Positions 8,682 through 15,604 of a stretch of DNA of 40,519 nt are shown here, one piece after another. The notes beneath the pieces were generated by a model. That model saw nothing but the letters and a program-made list of their open reading frames with translations. It ran no database searches and was not told the origin of the DNA. The stretch lies in assembly GCA_022777205.1 (NCBI GenBank), contig JALFGP010000044.1, positions 1 through 40,519 of the forward strand, read 5' to 3'. Source of the DNA: Rikenellaceae bacterium. GTDB taxonomy: Bacteria; Bacteroidota; Bacteroidia; Bacteroidales; UBA932. Numbering within the stretch: position 1 is the first letter of the stretch; each line of letters opens with the position of its first letter. Position numbers and translations under genes: made by a program.

Positions 8682-9560
8682 TTAGACAATAGTGTTTTGT
8701 TGATTGCCTGCCTGAATCCTTTCCATCAGGTCAGAATAATCCATTCCGGAGTATTTGACTCTGCTGATGCACTCCCCGTTGGAATACTGGCAGACCTGGG
8801 CTTCATTGCCGTTTATGTATATGCTTTTCCCATGGCGCTGGTCGTTGGCATATTCGTCAAAGGAAACTCCTCCGTCGTTATAGAAATATACCCCGAATCC
8901 GTTCCTCTGGTCATTGCTCCAACTGCCCCTGTAACGGCTTCCGTCTTTGTAGAAGTATTCCCCGAAGCCCGTAAATTTGCCGTCCTTGAATTCTCCTACA
9001 TATTTGTCCCCGCTTGGCCAGGTGTAACTGCCCTGGCCGTTGAGTTGTCCGTTCACGAAATTCCCTTCCTTCACGTCGCCGTTGCTGAAAACTATCTTGC
9101 CCTTGCCGTTGTACAGTCCGTTCCGGACCTCGCCTTCATAATAGCCTCCGTTCTTGAAATTGATTCTTTGGATATGGGAATTGTTCTCGCCCTTATAGAT
9201 TTCGAGTGCCTCTTCCAAAGTCATCTTACCGAAGCCGAGCCATTCGGGAAATTTGTCCCAAAGAGACTTTTCGTTAGGCCCCAAAGCCCCGTCAGCACAG
9301 ATGATTGCCCCGACATAGCCGCAGATTTCCCTTTGTTGCTCATCGGACATATTGCTGATGAGCGAAAGGGCATCATTCATACTGAACTGTTTGGTCTCTT
9401 CCAGCAAAGATTCGATATCGTTCTCCACATCAACGCCCAAATAAGACAGTTCCTGCAGTATCACTTCGAATTCTTCATTGGTTTTTTCCTTGTCTTCAAG
9501 ATCGGCTACTTCCATTCCCAGTTTGAGGATGGCAGTCAGTTGCAGTTTGGAGAATTTCAT
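8682..9560 (-). CDS. TerB-like/MORN-repeat protein, first gene of the signalling cassette
   Basis: A 292-residue protein. The N-terminal 120 residues are helical. The segment AIICADGALGPNEKSLWDKF (about 85-104) resembles the acidic DGxxxxxE signature of TerB-like domains; that match is by eye and uncertain. About 140-252 holds five MORN repeats of 23 residues, each in the pattern YxGEFxNGxxxGxGxYxxxDG. MORN repeats form elongated beta sheets used for protein or lipid contacts. There is no signal peptide. The gene follows a Bacteroidetes-type promoter and a repeat-bearing leader of about 90 nt, so it is probably the first gene of the transcript. Confidence 0.85.
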   Translation of the reverse strand: MKFSKLQLTAILKLGMEVADLEDKEKTNEEFEVILQELSYLGVDVENDIESLLEETKQFSMNDALSLISNMSDEQQREICGYVGAIICADGALGPNEKSLWDKFPEWLGFGKMTLEEALEIYKGENNSHIQRINFKNGGYYEGEVRNGLYNGKGKIVFSNGDVKEGNFVNGQLNGQGSYTWPSGDKYVGEFKDGKFTGFGEYFYKDGSRYRGSWSNDQRNGFGVYFYNDGGVSFDEYANDQRHGKSIYINGNEAQVCQYSNGECISRVKYSGMDYSDLMERIQAGNQQNTIV

Positions 9561-9578
9561 ATCTTTTCGGTTATATGT

Positions 9579-9610
9579 GTCAGTCGAAATATATGATGGT
9601 CAGTCGAAAT
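9579..9610 (-). repeat. two 12-bp direct repeats in the signalling-operon leader
   Basis: The 12-mer gtcagtcgaaat (plus strand) occurs exactly at 9579-9590 and 9599-9610, a 20-bp period. Both copies lie between the proposed transcription start (about 9651) and the MORN start codon, so they are in the mRNA leader. Confidence 0.75.
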
Positions 9611-9613
9611 TAA

Positions 9614-9655
9614 ACTGAGTCCCCGACCCCTCTTACTGAGTCCCCGGCCCATCTT
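9614..9655 (-). repeat. tandem 21-bp repeat in the signalling-operon leader
   Basis: Two adjacent 21-bp units (9614-9634 and 9635-9655) share 19 of 21 bases and begin actgagtcccc on the plus strand. They sit between the -7 box and the 12-bp repeats, around the predicted start of transcription. Whether they act at the DNA or RNA level is unknown. Confidence 0.75.
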
Positions 9656-9657
9656 CG

Positions 9658-9688
9658 CAAATATATGTATTATAGGAATAATATCCAA
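9658..9688 (-). promoter_or_regulatory. Bacteroidetes-type promoter of the signalling cassette
   Basis: On the minus strand TTGG (9685-9688), 19 nt, then TATATTTG (9658-9665), followed by C. This fits the Bacteroidetes consensus TTTG / TAnnTTTG. The start of transcription would be near 9651, giving a leader of about 90 nt before the MORN ATG. Confidence 0.65.
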
Positions 9689-9704
9689 GATGAATCGCAA
9701 AAAC

Positions 9705-9774
9705 GGTGGAAACTGGCAAATCCCTGTAAAACATTTGGTGGAAAACGGCAAAATGAAGAAATAAATTTGGTGGG
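9705..9774 (+). repeat. iteron-like repeats with 32-bp period upstream of the DUF4143 ATPase
   Basis: The core ggtggaaa-nn-ggcaaa occurs at 9705 and 9737 (14 of 16 bases alike). A third ggtgg copy at 9769 shares the preceding ttt with the second. The ggtgg spacing is exactly 32 bp twice, about three helical turns, which would place bound proteins on one face of the DNA. A weaker ttttggtgaaaa follows at 9793. These are plausible operator sites for the gene just downstream. Confidence 0.65.
9762..9769 (+). promoter_or_regulatory. candidate -7 box for the DUF4143 ATPase
   Basis: TAAATTTG fits TAnnTTTG. The nearest TTTG (9734-9737) is 24 nt upstream, longer than usual, so the -33 part is weak. 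The box lies inside the 32-bp repeat array, so repressor binding there would block it. Confidence 0.4.
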
Positions 9775-9827
9775 GAATGTTTAAAGATATAATTTTGGTG
9801 AAAATTAAAGAAATTATGGAAGATAAG

Positions 9828-11162
9828 ATGCCACCATTCAGGAGAAAGATTTATGATACGATGCTCAAATGGAAGCAGGAACGCAACGGTGATAGTGCTC
9901 TGTTGATTGAAGGAGCCCGACGTGTCGGCAAATCCACAATAGCAGAAGAGTTCGGCCGTCGTGAATATAAGTCGTATATACTCATTGATTTCTCAAAGGT
10001 TTCTCAGGAGGTACATGATCTGTTCAAGGATGTTTCTGACCTTGATTATATTTTCATAAGGCTCCAATTCATTTTTCAGAAAACTCTTTATGAAAGGGAG
10101 TCACTCATCATATTTGATGAGGTTCAGTTACAACCCCTTGCACGACAGGCCATAAAGCATCTTGTAAAAGATCATAGGTATGACTACATCGAGACAGGTT
10201 CCTTGATCTCCGTGAAGTCAAAGAGTAAAAAGATTCTCATTCCAAGTGAGGAGACAAAAGTCAGCATGTATCCGATGGACTACGAAGAGTTCAAGTGGGC
10301 ATTGGGAGATACGACTACCATCCCGCTGCTACGAACTGCTTTTGAGAAGAAGATGTCTTTGGGTCAGGCGGCACATCGTAAGTTGATGCGCGATTTCCGC
10401 ATGTACATGTTGGTAGGAGGTATGCCACAGGCAGTCGCAGCATACATAAAGACAAACAACTTTGCAGCAGTTGATCTTGCTAAGAGAGATATCATATCAC
10501 TCTATGAGGAGGATTTCATCAAATTGGATTCTTCAGGCAGAGCGAAGGCGTTGTATGAAGCCATACCTGCACAGTTGAGCCGTAATGCATCTCGTTATCA
10601 GGTCGGTTCTGCCATACCGGATGAAAAAGTCGACAGGGTTCTCGGAATCATCAATGATATGGCAGAATCTAAGACAACAAATGTTGCATATCATTCAAAC
10701 GACCCGAATGTGGGGCTTGCATTGACCAAGGATCCGGAATGCTTTAAGATGTATGCGTCCGATACCGGGCTGTTCGTGACATTGGCTTTCAAGGATAACG
10801 ACGTTACTGAAAATGTCATTTATGAAAAGCTCTTAAATGATAAGCTCAGCACCAATCTTGGTTATGTGTATGAAAACATGGTGGCCCAGATGCTGACCGC
10901 GAATGGTAAGAATTTGTTCTATCACACCATTCCATATGCAGAAGGCAAGAAGTACTATGAAGTAGATTTTATCATTACTGACAAGCACAAGATTTCACCT
11001 ATCGAGGTGAAGTCATCAGGATATAAAGCTCATAAGTCTCTTGATCAGTTCTGCGCGAAATACTCTGAGCGTATTATGAATAGATATCTCATATATACGA
11101 AAGACTACAAACGAGAGAACGGTGTAGAGTATATTCCAATCTATATGGCAATGTTCCTTTAA
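9828..11162 (+). CDS. AAA_14/DUF4143-type ATPase
   Basis: A 444-residue P-loop ATPase of the archaeal-type AAA_14/DUF4143 group common in Bacteroidota. Walker A is GARRVGKST (29-37) and Walker B is LIIFDE. The C-terminus has a PD-(D/E)xK-like pattern, D380-F-I-I followed by the IEVK motif ending at Lys395. Cellular role is unknown; relatives are often linked to mobile or toxin-like functions. I prefer the ATG at 9828 because GGAAG stands 5 nt before it and the -7 box at 9762-9769 would leave almost no leader for the alternative ATG at 9777. The gene uses more AT-rich codons than the signalling cassette and the PUL, suggesting acquisition. Confidence 0.87.
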   Translation: MPPFRRKIYDTMLKWKQERNGDSALLIEGARRVGKSTIAEEFGRREYKSYILIDFSKVSQEVHDLFKDVSDLDYIFIRLQFIFQKTLYERESLIIFDEVQLQPLARQAIKHLVKDHRYDYIETGSLISVKSKSKKILIPSEETKVSMYPMDYEEFKWALGDTTTIPLLRTAFEKKMSLGQAAHRKLMRDFRMYMLVGGMPQAVAAYIKTNNFAAVDLAKRDIISLYEEDFIKLDSSGRAKALYEAIPAQLSRNASRYQVGSAIPDEKVDRVLGIINDMAESKTTNVAYHSNDPNVGLALTKDPECFKMYASDTGLFVTLAFKDNDVTENVIYEKLLNDKLSTNLGYVYENMVAQMLTANGKNLFYHTIPYAEGKKYYEVDFIITDKHKISPIEVKSSGYKAHKSLDQFCAKYSERIMNRYLIYTKDYKRENGVEYIPIYMAMFL

Positions 11163-11185
11163 AAGTTACAGCCTCTGAGAATCGA

Positions 11186-11219
11186 ACGGAGTTGTGTATT
11201 TGCACGGCTCCGTCTTTTT
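11186..11219 (+). terminator. intrinsic terminator of the DUF4143 ATPase
   Basis: Inverted repeat ACGGAG (11186-11191) and CTCCGT (11208-11213), with an inner GTG/CAC pairing, followed by CTTTTT. It lies 23 nt after the stop. There is no T-run on the other strand, so it serves the plus-strand gene only. Confidence 0.7.
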
Positions 11220-11239
11220 ATGCGATTCTAGCATTGCGC

Positions 11240-12256
11240 TTAATGCACAATAGGATTGTCCCGTTCATATTTGTCAAGTGCTTCGGACATCAACTGCCGG
11301 CCGAGTTCCGAGATTTCCTCACCGCGGGCATAATCGGAAATTGAACCGTAGGCATCGAAACTCATAGTCACGAGTATATCGGGCTTGTACATTTCTATCT
11401 GCAGGCCGGAGATAGTCCTGAGCATCAGGGAGAATGTTCGCGAAAGAATGGAATAGTAATTATCTTCTCCCGCGAAAGGCATATTCTGTTTTTCAGCCAA
11501 TTCGGATGCGCTTCTCAGCCTCTGGTCCGCCTCCTTGTTCTTTTCAATGGCTTTGAGAGTCTCGTCTCCCGCAATTTTCACGAAATCAAGTATGGAGTCG
11601 GTCTTGTGTTTCCGGATTTCGCCCAAAATGTCGCCCAAGTCCATTCTCCCGTCTTCTTCCCTGACCTTTTGAAGTTCTTCGAGATTTTTTGCGATTTTAT
11701 TGCTGTCCAGACGGTTAACATCGAATGAAACGAGTATGTCGTGACCGTTGCGCCGGACTATGCTGAAAGGAGCCGTGTTTACTGCACCGCCGTCTATAAG
11801 CTTGTGTCTGCCATAAGTGACCGGACGGAAAAGTGAGGGAATGGAAATGGATGCTCTGATGGCGTCGAAAAGCTTGCCCTCTCGGAACACCACTTCCTCT
11901 CCGGTGTAGAGGTCGGTTGCCACTGCCGCGTAAGGTATGCGCAAATCCTCGATATTCACGTCCGGCACCACTTCTTTGATGGCCGAAATGACCTTGTCCC
12001 CCTTCACCAGATAGCTCTTGCTCAGTGAAACGTCCAGCAGCGACATAAGACGGGAGTTGTCAAGGCGGAAGAGCCATTTCTTGAAATCCTGCAATCCGCC
12101 GGCAGCATATATCCCGCCCACAAGCGACCCTATGGAACATCCGGCCACGGAAGTGATGTTGTAGCCCCTGCTTTCAAGTTCTTCAATAGCCCCGATATAG
12201 GCAAATCCGCGCGGTCCCCCGCTGGACAGCACAAGCGCAACGTCTTTCGTTTTCAT
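11240..12256 (-). CDS. patatin-like phospholipase (RssA-type)
   Basis: A 338-residue patatin-family lipid acyl hydrolase. The oxyanion loop is SGGPRGFA (about 11-19), the nucleophile elbow GCSIGS puts the catalytic Ser at 41, and the DGG motif gives the partner Asp at 155. There is no signal peptide, so it is likely cytosolic or peripheral to the inner membrane. The C-terminal third (about 200-338) is helical and has no motif I recognise. The start is the ATG at 12256; the in-frame codon two positions upstream is GTG. It stands between two unrelated ATPase genes and shows no operon partner, so its substrate and role are unknown. Confidence 0.9.
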   Translation of the reverse strand: MKTKDVALVLSSGGPRGFAYIGAIEELESRGYNITSVAGCSIGSLVGGIYAAGGLQDFKKWLFRLDNSRLMSLLDVSLSKSYLVKGDKVISAIKEVVPDVNIEDLRIPYAAVATDLYTGEEVVFREGKLFDAIRASISIPSLFRPVTYGRHKLIDGGAVNTAPFSIVRRNGHDILVSFDVNRLDSNKIAKNLEELQKVREEDGRMDLGDILGEIRKHKTDSILDFVKIAGDETLKAIEKNKEADQRLRSASELAEKQNMPFAGEDNYYSILSRTFSLMLRTISGLQIEMYKPDILVTMSFDAYGSISDYARGEEISELGRQLMSEALDKYERDNPIVH

Positions 12257-12297
12257 ATACACGGAATATCAATATCTTCGTTAACTGTTTCCTGTCA

Positions 12298-12328
12298 GAA
12301 ATATATTGGTAAATGGAACTGTTTCAAA
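12298..12328 (-). promoter_or_regulatory. candidate promoter of the patatin-like gene
   Basis: Minus strand TTTG (12325-12328), 19 nt, then TATATTTC (12298-12305). One base differs from TAnnTTTG. It overlaps the stop codon of the upstream ATPase gene and leaves a leader of about 35 nt. Confidence 0.4.
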
Positions 12329-13766
12329 ACAAATCGTCAAGTGTAATTACATTTTGAAATGAGCTCGAATACTCATTGGAATCAAGTCCGAAAGTAGTAA
12401 TCAGGACGGGATTGACACAACTCTTCTTGGAAATCAGTCCTGTAACGAGATTATATCTTTCCACTATCTTGCGTTCGTATGCCTTTGTGACGGTATAATC
12501 AGAATTATAGAATTTCATCTCGCACATATTCACAATACCATCTTTCCTTTCTATAATCAAGTCAATCTGACTGCCCTCAGTGTCATCGTTCCCCTTGACA
12601 ACAAAGGCAGATTCGGACGTGGACACTCCTGATATTCCGAGTGCGGATTTGATTTTGCATATATGCCGCAGACAAAGTTCTTCGAAAGCATATCCCCGCC
12701 AGCTGCTGATTTTTGGAGAAGCAATGTTGGACAACCAGAATTCATTATTGAGCTGGACTTTGTCTTTGACGAATTTATGGTAAAAAATGCAATATGGGTC
12801 AATGAGTTTGTAATGACTATTCCTTCCGGTAGTGCCGAATGGAATATACTTGATAATGAAATCGCTGGCTATCAAAGAGTTCAATATAGTTGACAGGTAG
12901 CCGTTGTTATCGGTTCCAAGCTTTTCAGAAATCTCTTTTCTGGTATATCCGCCCCTCCTTTCCGCCAAAAGCCCAATAATCCTTTTCATCTCGTCGGGAT
13001 TATTGAAAATGGAAGAAAACAGGCGATCATACTCCTGTTCCAGCACGGCGTTGTGTGAAAACAGAATCTTGTCTATGTTTTGTGCAAGACTCATTCCGGA
13101 CTGTATGTACTGCAGGTAATAGGGTATTCCTCCTAAAATCATATTGCATTGGGCAATATCATAACGTGAAAGTCTCACGCCTCTTGATTTGAAGAATTGC
13201 TCGGATTCTTCCAGATTAAATGGTGAAAGTTTGATTTCCCATGTGACTCTTCCATAAAGTCCTCCGTGATTGTTGATGAGTTTGTCTTTTATCCAGGATG
13301 TGGCACTTCCGCAAACCACAACTAACACGTTGTCTCTATGGCAGGCCCAGGAGTTCCAGAATGATTCGAATGCTGTCAGAAACTTGGAGCGCGGGGTGTC
13401 AAGCCAAGGCAGTTCATCAATAAAAATCACCTGCCTGCTGCCATTGTCAATCTGCTGAAGCCATTGTTCCAGCATAAAGAAAGCTTCAAGCCAGGAATCA
13501 GGTCTATGACTTTTTTTCATTCCCTGCAGAATCAGTGACTGGTAGAAATGCTGCAATTGGTCTGCAAGCATATTTGCCTTCCCTCTTTCATCCACCGGTG
13601 ACAGTCCCGCATGCCGGAATGTAATCAATCCTTTGTAGGCTTCATCGACAAGAAATGTCTTGCCCACGCGTCGCCTTCCATACACTGCAACCAGTTCGGA
13701 TTTGCCGCTGCAATAGAGTCTCTTGAGTTCCTCAAGTTCTTTCTTTCTACCGGTAAGAATTGCCAT
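12324..13766 (-). CDS. ATPase_2/DUF234-type ATPase
   Basis: A 480-residue archaeal-type ATPase. Walker A is YGRRRVGKT (29-37) and Walker B is VIFIDE (113-118). A winged-helix-like region (about 260-320) is followed by a DUF234-type C-terminal domain. That domain carries D402 in QIDLII and the EMK motif at 416-418, the layout of a PD-(D/E)xK nuclease core. Proteins of this group are abundant in gut Bacteroidota and their cellular role is unsettled. The gene has its own well-formed promoter and a short leader of about 10 nt. It is not overlapped by neighbours, and its base composition is AT-richer than the PUL. Confidence 0.87.
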   Translation of the reverse strand: MAILTGRKKELEELKRLYCSGKSELVAVYGRRRVGKTFLVDEAYKGLITFRHAGLSPVDERGKANMLADQLQHFYQSLILQGMKKSHRPDSWLEAFFMLEQWLQQIDNGSRQVIFIDELPWLDTPRSKFLTAFESFWNSWACHRDNVLVVVCGSATSWIKDKLINNHGGLYGRVTWEIKLSPFNLEESEQFFKSRGVRLSRYDIAQCNMILGGIPYYLQYIQSGMSLAQNIDKILFSHNAVLEQEYDRLFSSIFNNPDEMKRIIGLLAERRGGYTRKEISEKLGTDNNGYLSTILNSLIASDFIIKYIPFGTTGRNSHYKLIDPYCIFYHKFVKDKVQLNNEFWLSNIASPKISSWRGYAFEELCLRHICKIKSALGISGVSTSESAFVVKGNDDTEGSQIDLIIERKDGIVNMCEMKFYNSDYTVTKAYERKIVERYNLVTGLISKKSCVNPVLITTFGLDSNEYSSSFQNVITLDDLF

Positions 13767-13782
13767 AATGTTTAATTTGCTA

Positions 13783-13813
13783 CAAATGTATAAAAATTAC
13801 ATCTCATAGCAAA
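13783..13813 (-). promoter_or_regulatory. Bacteroidetes-type promoter of the DUF234 ATPase
   Basis: Minus strand TTTG (13810-13813), exactly 19 nt, then TACATTTG (13783-13790). Both boxes match the consensus. It lies 17 nt before the ATG at 13766. Confidence 0.75.
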
Positions 13814-13883
13814 ATAAAAGGACATTTCATTTATGAGGGATATTCAGACCATCAATCCGCCGAAGAAAATCCTCAGGAGAGAT

Positions 13884-14075
13884 TCACTTGTTCCATATCC
13901 TGTCAAATCTTTCATCACCGGTAATCTCGTGGAAAGGCACAATCCCAGAGTATTTCTTAGTTTCTGCTCCCGGTCCCGAACTCAAATCCACTTTGGGAAG
14001 GAAACTGGAATTGCGGACGTCGTCCAAAGCCACAGCTCCCAGTGATGGGTCTTGCAATGAATATCCTTTACTCAT
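13884..14075 (-). CDS. small unknown protein, possibly truncated by an in-frame TGA
   Basis: A 63-residue frame (starting MSKGYSLQDPSLGAV, ending ERFDRIWNK) that I do not recognise. A -7-type box TATCTTTG stands about 20 nt before the ATG, which supports real expression. After its TGA at 13884-13886 the same frame continues for 18 more codons (ISPEDFLRRIDGLNIPHK) to a second TGA at 13827-13829, and that tail looks protein-like. Either the gene ends at 63 residues, or it is an 82-codon gene broken by a recent nonsense change (for example TGG to TGA). There is no signal peptide or membrane segment. Confidence 0.5.
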   Translation of the reverse strand: MSKGYSLQDPSLGAVALDDVRNSSFLPKVDLSSGPGAETKKYSGIVPFHEITGDERFDRIWNK

Positions 14076-14094
14076 AACTATTGTTTTAATAGTG

Positions 14095-14102
14095 CAAAGA
14101 TA
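14095..14102 (-). promoter_or_regulatory. -7 box of the small unknown gene
   Basis: TATCTTTG, followed by C, on the minus strand matches TAnnTTTG and gives a leader of roughly 10-15 nt. No TTTG is found at the usual upstream distance, so the promoter may be weak or need an activator. Confidence 0.45.
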
Positions 14103-14140
14103 GGTATTTTATGTGTAATATGGGTGAATTTATCTGCCCG

Positions 14141-14183
14141 GACAACTGGCTGGAATCTATGAGGTCTATTCAGACCAGTTGTC
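14141..14183 (-). terminator. inverted repeat at the end of the PUL operon
   Basis: Perfect 9-bp arms gacaactgg (14141-14149) and ccagttgtc (14175-14183) with a 25-nt spacer span the stop codon of the esterase gene. No T-run follows, so this is not a textbook intrinsic terminator. It could act as a 3'-end stabilising stem-loop. Confidence 0.35.
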
Positions 14184-15599
14184 GGAGCGGAAAGGACTTG
14201 CGGGAATGCCGGATGTGTTGAAGAGAGAGGCATTGGACCAGTTATGCATACCGTAACGGACGGCTTTCGGGGCCGGTACTGCGGATGAGGATACTTCCAC
14301 TTCATTGCGGTTCTTACATACTACGGCACGGGCGGGATGGAATACCATATCTTCTCCGGCAATCTCAAAAGATTCGAGTCTCGTGCCTATAGGATTCAGG
14401 CCCTTGGGACCCACATCGAAGGTGACTATGATTTTGTTTTCCTCTGTGCGGAAAGACCGGGCTATGGGGGCCTTGGCATCAATCACATTGAAACCGTAGT
14501 TGTTGCTCAGGGCAAGGAAGGCAAGGCGGTCTCCCACTTCCTTTTTCTTCTTCGGGTGGATGGTTTTCATCTCGCCTATGTCGTGGGTCGCAGCCATTCC
14601 ACTCATAGGAATGAGGTCTAGCGTCTGCGCCTGCGCCCACATCATAAATCCAGCCTGATATTTATAGTCGGCAGCATATTCGTAAGGAGCGATCTGAGTG
14701 AAATAGAAAGGAAGATTGTCGTTGCCCCATTTTTGCCTGAGCATTTTCACAAAAGCAGGCTGAAGTCTTTTGTACTGTTCAGGATTATTCTTGTTGGAAC
14801 AGCCCTGATACCAGATGAAACCCTTGACGGTGTATTGTTCGAAAGGGTGAATCATTGCGTTGTATAAGGTTCCGGGAACATTCTGCATGCGGTTGGAAAT
14901 GCCTGTCTGATAGGGTGAAAGGTCAAATTCCCCTGAGAATTCAGACTCAATCAGGCTCTTTTCCATCCACGCTTGAATCGGAGTACCTCCCCAGGATGAG
15001 TGTATTATACCTACGGGAACTCCGAGTGTTTCCTGCAGCCTCAATGCGAAGAAATATGCAGTCGCACTTGTTCTCCTTACCCCGTCCGGAGTGTGCTCGG
15101 ACCAGTCACAGTTGCAATTGTCCAATGGTTCCAGCGAGGTGGTCTTCTTCACGTTGCACATTCTTATGGGCCTGTCCTTCTTTGCGGAAAGAATGTAATC
15201 TGCTGAATGTTCCACAGGCTGTCCGTTGAACCCTTCCATAGGCATTTCCATATTGGACTGCCCGGAGCAGAACCATACTTCTCCTATGAGAACATTGTCT
15301 ACGACTGTTTTTTCGCCGTCGTCAAAGCTTATTGAATACGGCCCTCCGGCATCCGGAGTCTGCACTTTCAGACTCCAGAGGCCGTCGTCACCGCTTTTGC
15401 AAACAGTCTTCTTGCCGTCCCAGGAAGCTGTGACCGTGATTTTCCTTCCGGGAGCGGCCTTGCCCCACAATCCTACCTCAGCATTGCGCTGAAGCACCAT
15501 ATTGTCCGAGATTACATCCGGCAACTGAACTTTTGCCGAAAGCGTCAATTCACATACGAGCAGAGCCACTGCTGCAATAAGGCTGTTTGACAGTTTCAT
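14166..15599 (-). CDS. sialate O-acetylesterase-family (SASA/SGNH) esterase
   Basis: A 477-residue secreted esterase. A signal peptide covers about residues 1-22 (cleavage near LSA-KVQ). An N-terminal beta-sandwich (about 25-105) precedes the SGNH domain, whose nucleophile is Ser115 in CSGQSNMEM. The Asp/His pair is near D340 and H348 in HDIGEMKTIHP, and a WGG motif lies near 215. The family removes O-acetyl groups from sialic acids or from plant polysaccharides, and sequence alone does not tell which. It is the last gene of the PUL operon, 5 nt after the glycosidase gene. It probably deacetylates the glycan or its oligosaccharides in the periplasm before cleavage. Confidence 0.92.
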   Translation of the reverse strand: MKLSNSLIAAVALLVCELTLSAKVQLPDVISDNMVLQRNAEVGLWGKAAPGRKITVTASWDGKKTVCKSGDDGLWSLKVQTPDAGGPYSISFDDGEKTVVDNVLIGEVWFCSGQSNMEMPMEGFNGQPVEHSADYILSAKKDRPIRMCNVKKTTSLEPLDNCNCDWSEHTPDGVRRTSATAYFFALRLQETLGVPVGIIHSSWGGTPIQAWMEKSLIESEFSGEFDLSPYQTGISNRMQNVPGTLYNAMIHPFEQYTVKGFIWYQGCSNKNNPEQYKRLQPAFVKMLRQKWGNDNLPFYFTQIAPYEYAADYKYQAGFMMWAQAQTLDLIPMSGMAATHDIGEMKTIHPKKKKEVGDRLAFLALSNNYGFNVIDAKAPIARSFRTEENKIIVTFDVGPKGLNPIGTRLESFEIAGEDMVFHPARAVVCKNRNEVEVSSSAVPAPKAVRYGMHNWSNASLFNTSGIPASPFRSDNWSE

Positions 15600-15604
15600 A
15601 ATAA

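Noticed and set aside
50..9560. Signalling cassette as part of a type VI secretion locus
   Set aside because: No Tss, Hcp, VgrG or ClpV-like gene is visible; the AAA+ modules are CbxX-type, not ClpB/ClpV-type. Genes beyond the left edge could still change this.
9557..9751. 64-codon frame upstream of the MORN gene, ending in an ATGA overlap with it
   Set aside because: Its start lies upstream of the predicted promoter and its sequence (GRGLSKRGRGLS) is a by-product of the tandem repeat. A leaderless shorter form from 9652 is possible but unsupported.
9783..9827. Extension of the DUF4143 ATPase to the ATG at 9777
   Set aside because: The extra 17 residues are not typical of the family as I know it, the -7 box would make that start almost leaderless, and the ATG at 9828 has a GGAAG site. 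It cannot be fully excluded.
11240..12256. Patatin phospholipase as a CBASS effector
   Set aside because: No cyclic-nucleotide synthase or ancillary gene is adjacent, and the protein is the common RssA type. A stand-alone call is safer.
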